A model generated the notes under the pieces. The model was not told the origin of the DNA, made no database searches, and was given only the letters and a program-made list of their open reading frames with translations. From contig JAEOAD010001413.1 of assembly GCA_036365145.1 (NCBI GenBank), positions 1,135,001-1,199,000 on the forward strand: a stretch of 64,000 nucleotides of DNA. The letters run 5' to 3'. Numbering within the stretch: the first letter of the stretch is position 1; each line of letters begins with the position of its first letter. Below, in pieces: positions 57,176 to 64,000 of this stretch. The DNA comes from Orientallactaga sibirica. Lineage: Eukaryota; Chordata; Mammalia; Rodentia; Dipodidae. Both the position numbers and the translations under genes were made by a program.

Positions 57176-57934
57176 AGTTACAGAAAAAGGGCAGGTGGCT
57201 AATTTCAGTCCCTTCCTGGCCTCTTGGCGGGTTCCTCTGTGACAACCCACCTGCAGCTCTGTTTTGGTCATTTCAGCCCCGGCTGCTTTTGATTTATTAA
57301 CTGTGGGATTGTCAGAAGGCAAAGGAAGGTTCCAGCATACCCGGGAGGTTGCAGGAATTCATTTCACACTTGACTATTTTTTCTAACACCTACTAAAGTC
57401 CTTCATGTTGGGTCCCAGGTTCCCTGGCTTCTCCATTCTTACAAACTGTTTGGGGATGGGGCCAAGGAAGTGTAGAAATTCCTTCAGCCGGGGCCAGCCA
57501 CAGGCGCATTAGGAAGACCTGGGCAGCTATTGGGGAATGGAGTCAGAGCACGAAATCAGAGCAGTGGGGAAGTCAGGCTTTATGCTTCCCTGAAACTAGC
57601 CAGGATCCATAAGGCGGAGCCCTCCACTACCTGTGGACTAGCCACGCTCAGCCCTCCCCTGAGGGTTTTAGTGAGGACAGAATGAATCATTGTGTGGGTG
57701 CTGATACCCTGGACGGCAGCGGGGCCCTTAACAAGAGCTGGACGTGAGCGGCAGACCGAATCTGTCTTTAATTCCCCTGCAGAAACTGGCCCAGCAGGCT
57801 GTTTTCTGGGCCAAGGTTTTCCTGCACATTTGGCCAGCGTTTCCCTTCTCTTGTGCTTCTGTTGAAATGTTACTGTTCACAAGGATTTCCACTGCCTGCC
57901 TTGTCAGGAAGCAGATCTTTCTTTTTTCATTTCA
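57176..57934. other. Repeat-poor non-coding stretch
   Basis: About 760 bp of unique sequence ending in a poly(T). No splice-bounded frame recognised. Confidence 0.45.
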
Positions 57935-57955
57935 GTCCTTTTTTTTTTTTTTTTC

Positions 57956-58265
57956 ACATGTGTATGCTATGCTGTGTGTGTGTACAGGTGTTTGTATGTA
58001 GATATGTACATGTGTGTGCATATGGAGGCCAGAATGTCTTCCTCAATCACTCTCCACCTTATTCTTTGAGACAAGGTCTCTCGTGGGACCCGGAGCTCAA
58101 CGATTCTGTTAGACAAGCTGGCCAGCAAGCTCTGAAGATCCTTCTGTCTCTGTCTCCCCACCATGGCACCAGCTGCCATGTGTGGCGTGTGACGTGGGTA
58201 CTGGGGATTCAAACTCAAGTCGTCGTGCTTGTGTGGCAAGCACTTTGCCCTCTGAGCTATTTGCA
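57956..58265 (-). mobile_element. B4-type SINE, complete
   Basis: TG-rich end, GGAGGCCAGAATGTCTTCC, CACTCTCCACCTTATTCTTT, antisense B1 moiety, then ID moiety (GGGGATTCAAACTCAAGTC, TGTGGCAAGCACTTTGCC, CTGAGCTATTTGC). Confidence 0.85.
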
Positions 58266-58275
58266 GTTTGAGCAG

Positions 58276-58430
58276 TCTTTATCTTTTATTTTATTTATTT
58301 ACTTATTTTTTTTTTTTGGTTTTTCAAGGTAGGGTTTTGCTCCAGCCCAGGCTGGCCTCAAACTCACGGCGATCCCCCTACCTCTGCCTCCCGAGTGCTG
58401 GGATTAAAGGCGTGTGCCACCATGCCCAGC
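58276..58430 (-). mobile_element. B1-type SINE
   Basis: AAGGTAGGGTTTTGCTCCAG ... CCACCATGCCCAGC. Confidence 0.88.
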
Positions 58431-58439
58431 TCAGTTTTT

Positions 58440-58685
58440 ATTTTTAAAGGTTTATTTTAATAATTAATTAATTAATCTGAGAGAAAGAGAGAGAGAGACA
58501 GAGGCAGAAAAGAAAAGAATGGGGCTGGAGAGATGGTTTAGCAGTTAAGGTGCTTGTCTGTGAAGCCTAAGGACCCAGGTTCAACTTCCCAGTACTCATG
58601 TAAGCCAGGTGCACCCATTCTCTCTCTCTCTGTCTCTATCTGCCTCTCTTTATCTTTCAAATAAATAAATAAAATAGTTTAAAAC
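58440..58685. mobile_element. Dip tail fragment (-) interrupted by Dip (+)
   Basis: 58440-58520 is the tail and GA-rich part of a minus-strand Dip; 58521-58680 is a shortened plus-strand Dip (GGGGCTGGAGAGATGGTTTA ... AAATAAATAAATAAAATAG) lacking the TTTGCAGTGG region. Confidence 0.82.
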
Positions 58686-58694
58686 TATTTCTTT

Positions 58695-58954
58695 CTTTCT
58701 TTTTTTTTTTTGGAGAGGAGACACAGAGAGAGACAGAGAGAGAGGGAGAGGAAGACAGATAGAGAATGGGCGTGTCAGCAGTCTCTCAGCTGCTGAGAAC
58801 GAAATCCAGATGCATGCGCCCCCTTGTGGTCAAGTGTGGTATTGCGCCCTTGCATCACTTTGCATCTGGCTAAACGTGGGACCTGGAGATTGGAACCGGC
58901 GTTCTTAGGTTTAGGAGGCAGGAGCCTTAACTGCTAAGCCATCTCTTCAGCCCT
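58695..58954 (-). mobile_element. Dip-type SINE, long subfamily, CTCF-like core
   Basis: GCGCCCCCTTGTGGTCAAGT at about 58817-58836, reverse complement of CCACAAGGGGGCGC. Head ends CATCTCTTCAGCCC. Confidence 0.9.
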
Positions 58955-58984
58955 TCGTTTAAAACGAATTTTCTTAAAAACAGA

Positions 58985-59147
58985 GGAAGAGAATGGGTGC
59001 TACAGGGCCTCCTGCTATGGCAAATAAACTCCAGATGCATGCGCCACCTTGTACCTCAGGCATTAGGTGGGAATTGGGGAATTGAACCCAGGTTGCTACT
59101 AGGCTTTGCAGGCAAGTTTGCTAACTGCTGAGCCATCATTCTAGCCG
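58985..59147 (-). mobile_element. Dip-type SINE
   Basis: GGAAGAGAATGGGTGCTACA ... CATCATTCTAGCC; probably the rest of the element begun at 58440. Confidence 0.8.
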
Positions 59148-59365
59148 TAGCCTTCTTGAGACCAGGCCTCCATTCTGTCTCTTTGCCTTGTTGGTTTTAA
59201 TCCCTCTGTGATGTGGGGGGAAAGTAGTAATTGGAACATAGATGTTTCCAGAAAGGCCAACTGCAAAGTCTCTCTCAGTTTCTGGAGTCTGACCAGCTTC
59301 CATTGGCTGTGGCCCCGTTAACAAATGCAGAGGCTCTGACCTACTAAGAGAGAGGCAACAGGTGC

Positions 59366-59508
59366 AGGCTGGTTTTTCAAAGTAGGGTCTTGCTGTAACC
59401 CAGGCTGACCTGGAATTAGTCTCAAGCTGGCCTCAAGTCACAATGATCCTCTTATCTCAGCCTCCTGAGTGCTGCTGGGGTTAAAGGCATGTGCCGCCAT
59501 GCCCAACT
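59366..59508 (-). mobile_element. B1-type SINE
   Basis: AAAGTAGGGTCTTGCTGTAA ... CCGCCATGCCCAAC. Confidence 0.83.
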
Positions 59509-59510
59509 AA

Positions 59511-59706
59511 TTTTTAAAAACTTTTAAAAAGTTTTATTTATTTGAGAGAAAGAAGCAGACAGATAGATGTATGGATGGATGATAGGGAGAGAGAATGGGC
59601 ATGCCAGGACTTTGTGCTGCCTTATGCATCTGGCTTACGTGGGTCCTGGGAATTGAACCTGGCTTTCTAGGCAAACACCTTAACCACTAAGCCATCTCTC
59701 TAGCTC
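59511..59706 (-). mobile_element. Dip-type SINE, internally deleted
   Basis: AGATAGATGTATGGATGGAT near the tail; GCCAGGACTTTGTGC shows loss of the CCAGCCACTGC region; ends CATCTCTCTAGCTC. Confidence 0.82.
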
Positions 59707-59724
59707 TAATTTGTATGGTTTTAA

Positions 59725-59916
59725 AAATTTTTTTGTTTATTTTATTTATTTATTATTTTTTTTGTTTGTTTTGTTTTTTCGAGGTAGGGTTTCACTCTGG
59801 TCCAGGCTGACCTGGAATTAAGTATGTAGTCTCAAGGTGGCCTTGAACTCATGGCAATCCTCCTACCTCTGCCTCCCAAGTGCTAGGATTAAAGGCGTGC
59901 GCCACCACGCCAGGCT
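59725..59916 (-). mobile_element. B1-type SINE
   Basis: CGAGGTAGGGTTTCACTCTG ... CCACCACGCCAGGC. Confidence 0.9.
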
Positions 59917-60146
59917 AATTTTTTGTTTATTTTTATTTATTTATTTGAGAGCAACACAGAGAGAGAAAGAGAGCGAGAGAGAGAAGGAAAGGGTGCACCA
60001 AGACCTCCAGCCAATGCAAACAAACTCCAGATATATGCGTCCCCTTGTGCATCTAGCTTATGTGGGTACTGAGGAATTGAGCCTTGAACCAGGGTCCTTA
60101 GGCTTCACAGGCAAATGCTTAACTGCTAAGCCATCTCTCCAGCCCC
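59917..60146 (-). mobile_element. Dip-type SINE
   Basis: GAGCGAGAGAGAGAAGG, AATTGAGCCTTGAACC; ends CATCTCTCCAGCCCC. Confidence 0.87.
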
Positions 60147-60160
60147 GGCTATTTTTTAAA

Positions 60161-60197
<37 letters not shown>

Positions 60198-60334
60198 TGC
60201 TAGAGAGTACATACATGTGCATGTGGAGGAGAATACCTTTTGGGTCATTCTCTTGTCTTTGCCTCCCATCTCACTGTCATTATCAGCATGGTGGGATTAT
60301 AAAAGCCCCACCATGGCTTTTGTCTTTCTTTTTT

Positions 60335-60500
60335 TTAAATATTTTTATTTTTTAGTTTTTCAAGATAGGGTCTCACTCTAGCTCAGGCCGACATGGAATT
60401 CACTACGTAGTCTCAGGGTGGCCTCAAACTCATGGTGATCCTCCTACCTCTGCCTCCTGTGAGTGCTGGGATTAAAAGCGTGCACCACCACGCCTGGCTT
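60335..60500 (-). mobile_element. B1-type SINE nested in a B4
   Basis: CAAGATAGGGTCTCACTCTA ... CCACCACGCCTGGC. Confidence 0.88.
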
Positions 60501-60705
60501 TATTTTTATTTATTTATTTGAGAGAGAGAGGAGAGAGAAAGAGGCAGATAGAGAATGGGTGCACCAGGGCCTCCAGCCACTGCAAACGAACTCTAAGTGC
60601 ATGCGCTCCCTTGTGCATCTGGCTTACATGGGTCCTGGGGAGTTGAACCTGGGTCCTTTGGCTTTGCAGACAAACACCTTAATGGCTAAGCCATCTCTCC
60701 AGCCC
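60501..60705 (-). mobile_element. Dip-type SINE nested in a B4
   Basis: TTATTTATTTGAGAGAGAG ... CATCTCTCCAGCCC. Confidence 0.88.
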
Positions 60706-60794
60706 AGTTTTTGTCTTTTTATGTGAAATCTGAGTATTCAGTTCTGCTCTAGCTTAAGCACCTTATCCACTGGGCCATCTCCCCAGACCTGACA

Positions 60795-60871
60795 AGGTTT
60801 TCTTGAGACATGTCTCACTATGTAGCCAAGGCTGCTTTTTTTATTATTTAATTTTTTCCTAAATTTTATTT

Positions 60872-60908
<37 letters not shown>

Positions 60909-61125
60909 CCAGGGCCTTCAGCCAGTGCAAACAAACTCCAGATGCATGCACTACCTTGTACATCTGGCGTATGTGTGTTCTGGGGAGTTGAACCTGGGTC
61001 TTTTGGCTTTGCATGCAAACGCCTGAACTGCTAAGCCATCTCTGCAGCCCCCAGGCTGTTCTTGAACTCATGATTCCCTAACCTCAGCCTCCGGAGCGCT
61101 GGGACTACAGCTATGCACTGATAAG
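60795..61125 (-). mobile_element. Old B1-type SINE split by a Dip
   Basis: CTTGAGACATGTCTCACTAT at the start, GGCTGTTCTTGAACTCATG to GGGACTACAGCTATGCAC after the insertion. Confidence 0.77.
60833..61050 (-). mobile_element. Dip-type SINE nested in a B1
   Basis: (GA)n at 60877-60906; head ends CATCTCTGCAGCCC. Confidence 0.87.
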
Positions 61126-61640
61126 AGCTAGGCCTGATAAGAGTTGTGGTAAATCCAGGTTGGAAAAAAAAAAAAGAAAAGCCAAAGACAGATGCACCAG
61201 CATGGACTAAGACACCCCAAGTCCCACACAGGCAAGTGGAGAGTCAGACGCCTCGTCTCAGTCTCCAGGTGGCCGAGTCCAAGGACTAGAGTGTATTCCA
61301 GCAGGATCCCAGCGCTCAGGTCCCAGTGGGCACCAGGGTGTGGCCCGGTGTGGTAGCATGAAGGCGCCAAGGCCTGTGAGCTGTTCTTCCACACACACAC
61401 AGTGACCACAGCCTTTGGTCTTGATAAGCAGATGGTGCTGAGTCACAGCTTTGGACTTCAAGTGGCAAAACCACAGTCTGGCTCTGGGTATTCACTGCAG
61501 AGGGACGACATAGCTGGGAGAAGGCAGCAAGGGACCTTCCAGCCTTCAGAACAGACCCTGCTGCTCCTATGTAGGCCTGCCTCCAGCTGCACTGGGGGAG
61601 GCAGGGACAGAAGAAGGAGCTTGTCAATACGAGGAGAGCT
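61126..61640. other. Repeat-poor non-coding stretch
   Basis: Unique; a (CA)n of five units at about 61391. No exon supported. Confidence 0.45.
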
Positions 61641-62130
61641 AGCCTCCCTCTCTGCCTGCCTTCCTTCCTTCCTTCCTTCCTTCCTTCCTTCCTTCCTTCC
61701 TCCTTCCTTCCTTCCTTCCCTCCCTCCCTCCTTCCCTATCTTCCCTTCCCTCCCCCTCCCTTCCTTCCTCCTCTCCTCTCATCTCCCTTCTTCCTTCCTT
61801 CCTTCCTTCCTTCCTTCCTTCCTTCCTTCCTTCCTCCCTTCCTTCCCTCCCTCCTTCCCTCTCTTCCCTTCCCTCTCTCCCTCCCTTCCTTCCTCCTCTC
61901 CTCTCTCCTCTCCCTTCTTCCTTCCTTCCTCCTTTCTTCTCTCCTCCTCTCCTCTCCTCTCAGCTCCCTTCTTCTCCTCTCTCCCTCCTTCCTTCCTTCC
62001 TTCCTTCCTTCCTTCCTTCCTTCCTTCCTTCCTTCCTTCCTTCCTCCTTTCTTCTCTCCTTCTTTTCTCCCTCTTCTCTTCCCCTTCACTATCCCTTCAC
62101 TATCCCTTCTCTCTCCCCTCCCTCTTTCTT
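61641..62130. repeat. Polypyrimidine (CCTT)n/(CCCT)n tract
   Basis: About 490 bp almost purely C and T on the plus strand. Three CCTT blocks are separated by similar CTTCCCTCCCTCCTTCCCT interruptions, suggesting block duplication. Open frames across it are low complexity. Confidence 0.92.
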
Positions 62131-62139
62131 TCTTTATTT

Positions 62140-62280
62140 ACTTTGTTGTGCTGGAGATGGAGCCCAGAACCTTCAGCATATTAGGCAAGCAGTCTACTGC
62201 TGGGCCATGTCTCTAGCCCCTCAGGGAGGGGTTCTAGGTAAGCACTCTACCACAGCTGAGCTATGCCCCTGGCCCTCTTT
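62140..62280 (-). mobile_element. ID SINE dimer (proto-array)
   Basis: Antisense ID (GGAGATGGAGCCCAGAACC, TTAGGCAAGCAGTCTACTGC) followed by one B-box-less unit (AGCCCCTCAGGGAGGGGTTC TAGGTAAGCACTC). The second part recurs at 63720. Confidence 0.82.
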
Positions 62281-62424
62281 GCACTTAAAAATTATTTATT
62301 TATTTATTTAGTGTGTCTGTGTTCCCACACCAACACCCCCCCCCATGGTTATACTCTGGAGCCTAAGATCTTTCTAGGCTGGATATTGAGATTAAGGAGC
62401 TACCTGAAGACGAGCATATACTGG

Positions 62425-62505
62425 GAGGAAGGGAAGGAGGGAGAGAGGGAGGGATGGAGGAAAGGGAGGGAAGGAGGGAGGGAGGGAGGAAGGAACAGAA
62501 AGGAA
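62425..62505. repeat. (GGAA)n/(GGGA)n purine tract
   Basis: GAAGGGAAGGAGGGAGAGAG and similar; opposite strand polarity to the flanking pyrimidine tracts. Confidence 0.88.
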
Positions 62506-62790
62506 ATTTCTGATGCCCTGCACCCTGCCCCCCTTCCTTCCACACATTTACTCAGACCCCTTGGGAATGAGGCCCGAGTGAAGCCTGTAAGAACCCCCCC
62601 CTCCCCAGATGAGATGAAGATGTAGTCGTGTGAGCAGGAAGCAGGAAGCAGGCATGGGCGCTCGCTCGGTTTGAAGCTGTCTCCTGCTCCGGGTCTGGGG
62701 CTAGGTCCTGGGGGAGGGGAGGGGAGGACTCGGAGAAGATGGAAGAAGTTCCTTGTCTGCCCTCCAGTATCTGTGCAGGTGAGGAATCCC
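62506..62790. other. Unique stretch
   Basis: No repeat recognised other than GGGGAGGGGAGGGGAGG near 62712. Confidence 0.45.
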
Positions 62791-62905
62791 ATAAGCCTGA
62801 AACGGTAATTAGAGAACAATGCCAGACAGCCTGTAATTAATTGTTACGCTGCGCTGCCCACTTGCTGCTTCGCAAGTTCTGGGGACCGGGAGCTGGAGGC
62901 GACGG
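62791..62905. promoter_or_regulatory. Conserved-element candidate
   Basis: ACGGTAATTAGAGAACAATG and CCTGTAATTAATTGTTACGC contain paired homeodomain cores (TAATTA/TAATTG) and an ACAAT SOX-like word in unique sequence. Function is inferred from composition only. Confidence 0.27.
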
Positions 62906-63240
62906 AAAACCTACTGATTCCTCGTGATCGCACACAGCGTGCAGCGCCTGGCGCGGGGGGGGGGGGTCCCAGCCACCCTCTCTCTCCCTTGGTCCTATGG
63001 GGCTGTGGGTGGAGTAGAGGCCTTAGGCCTGAGAGCTGCCATTCAGGTCCTTGTCCGTCTAGTGAGTGTGGGTGGTGACTTTTTCACACCGGACCCCAGG
63101 CCCACCGCCCAGCCCTGCTTCCTGAGGACTGTCATTTTGAAGGGTTTCGCTTCTGCTGGCCTAAGCAGACCTGGATGTAGCCTTAATGGTCCTCCCGCTT
63201 CCAGGAGCCCAAGGAACCTACCTGTACACCTGCTACACCT
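62906..63240. other. Unique stretch
   Basis: CG-moderate with a G10 run near 62957. An open frame enters the pyrimidine tract and is not credible as a gene. Confidence 0.45.
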
Positions 63241-63717
63241 CCCTCCTACTGTGATCTCCCTTCCTCCCTCCCTTCCCTTCTCCCTTCTTCCATTCATCCC
63301 ACCCTTCCTAATTTCCTCCCTTCTTCCTTCCTTCTTTCCCCTTCCCCTCCCCTTTCCTTCTTCCCTCCCTCCCTCCCTCCCTCCCTCCTCCTTCCTTCCT
63401 CCCTCCTTCTTTTCTTTCTCCTTTCCTTCCTCTCCCCCTCTTTTCTCCTCCCTCCCTCCTCCCCTCCTTCCTCCTTTCTCCCTCCTCCCTCTCCTCCCCT
63501 CCTCTTTCCCTTCCCTTCCTTCTCCCTTCCTCCTTTCTTTCTTCCTCTCTCTCCCCCCTTCCCTTCTCTCCTCTCTTCTGCTCCCCTCCTTTCTCCCTTC
63601 CTCTCTCCCCTCTCTCCCACCCTCCTCTCCCTCTCCCACCCTCTCCCTCCCTCTCTTGCCCCCTTCCCCTCTCTCCTCCCCCCCCTCCTCCTCCTCCTTT
63701 CCCTCTCCCCTCCTCTT
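63241..63717. repeat. Polypyrimidine tract
   Basis: About 475 bp of CCTT/CCCTCC/CTCC mixed repeats, less regular than the tract at 61.6 kb; strong mirror-repeat character. Confidence 0.9.
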
Positions 63718-64000
63718 ACTGCTGGGCCATGTCTCTAGCCCCTCAGGAGGGTTCTAGTCAGCATCTACAGCTGAGCTATCACTGGCCCTCTTTGCACTTA
63801 AAAATTGTTATTTATTTTTATTCCAGTGTGTCTGTGATTCCCCACACCAACAACCCCCATGGCTATACTCTGGAGCCTAAGATCTTTCTAGGCTGGATAT
63901 TGAGATTAAGGAGCCACTGAGACTGAGCATATACTGGGAGGAAGGGAAGGAGGAGGGAGAGGAAAGGAGGATGGAGGAAAGGGAGGAAGGAAGGAGGAGA
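63718..64000 (+). repeat. Tandem duplication of about 1.5 kb, copy 2 (runs off window)
   Basis: Matches 62194-62490 in order (CCATGTCTCTAGCCCCTCAG, CTCTTTGCACTTAAAAATTG, TATACTCTGGAGCCTAAGAT, GAGCATATACTGGGAGGAAG) but with many one- to few-base losses. Confidence 0.85.

Larger units (their letters stand above)
60160..60790 (-). mobile_element. B4-type SINE split by a B1 and a Dip
   Basis: (TG)n at 60162-60192, GTGCATGTGGAGGAGAATAC, CAGCATGGTGGGATTATAAA, then after the insertions ATGTGAAATCTGAGTATTC and TTATCCACTGGGCCATCTCC. TTTTTGTCTTTTT/CTTTTGTCTTTCT on the two sides is the likely target duplication. Confidence 0.75.
62194..63717 (+). repeat. Tandem duplication of about 1.5 kb, copy 1
   Basis: TACTGCTGGGCCATGTCTCT starts here and again near 63718. 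Contains the second half of the ID dimer, a GGA-rich patch (62425-62500), a unique block and a polypyrimidine tract. Confidence 0.8.

Noticed and set aside
61402..62184. 260-aa open frame
   Set aside because: Most of it translates the polypyrimidine tract; the non-repetitive start has no recognised domain or initiation context.
62924..63757. 277-aa open frame and a 198-aa antisense frame
   Set aside because: Low-complexity translation of the pyrimidine/purine tract.

Overview
This window is non-coding, repeat-saturated DNA from a mammalian nuclear genome, almost certainly a myomorph rodent and most plausibly a jerboa (Dipodidae, Jaculus-like). The inference rests on SINE composition. Terms used below: 'B1-type' is a 7SL-derived monomer of about 145 bp with an A-rich tail, reading GGCGTGGTGGCGCACGCC near its start. 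'Dip-type' is a B2-superfamily SINE with a tRNA-like head (GAGATGGCTTAGCGGTTAAG), a family-specific body (CAGATGCACAAGGTGG, TTTGCAGTGGCTGGAGG), a CT-rich stretch and an AAATAAAT tail. Its body is not that of mouse or rat B2 and resembles what I recall for jerboa B2-superfamily elements. 'B4-type' is an ID head fused to a B1 body. 'ID' is the tRNA-Ala-like SINE. Species identity is inference; no search was run.

No protein-coding gene can be supported with confidence. Nearly all long open frames are translations of SINEs, CCTT/GGAA microsatellites or the satellite arrays. Three short segments look like possible exons (splice-like ends around open frames near 3.0, 53.9 and 56.5 kb), all at low confidence. 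A GC-rich CpG-island-like block lies at about 48.5-48.8 kb and carries a strong CTCF-core-like word.

Layout: 1-1047 is a tandem array of a 53-bp unit derived from an ID SINE. 1-10.9 kb is dense nested SINEs with a CCTT block at 8.4-8.66 kb. ID-derived arrays recur at 10.87-11.58, 13.93-14.52 and 26.64-26.92 kb (minus strand) and at 29.1-30.13, 32.34-33.0, 35.64-35.78 and 38.58-39.24 kb (plus strand). 15.9-19.75 kb is the largest repeat-poor stretch, with a G-quadruplex candidate, an AT-rich conserved-element candidate and an old MIR. 28,537-41,375 is a tandem segmental duplication with a unit of about 6.6 kb. Its two copies are nearly identical apart from one interval, where copy 1 carries the 53-bp ID array and copy 2 carries an unrelated 58-bp array. 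41.4-61 kb returns to dense, often nested SINEs. 61.6-64 kb holds large polypyrimidine tracts and the start of a second tandem duplication of about 1.5 kb that runs off the window end.

The most notable biology is the repeated conversion of an ID SINE into satellite-like arrays. Monomers keep the pol III A box but have lost the B box. Presumed intermediates (ID dimers at 20.6, 42.2 and 62.1 kb, and complete IDs at array edges) are visible in the same window. The arrays have also been reshuffled inside a recent segmental duplication.
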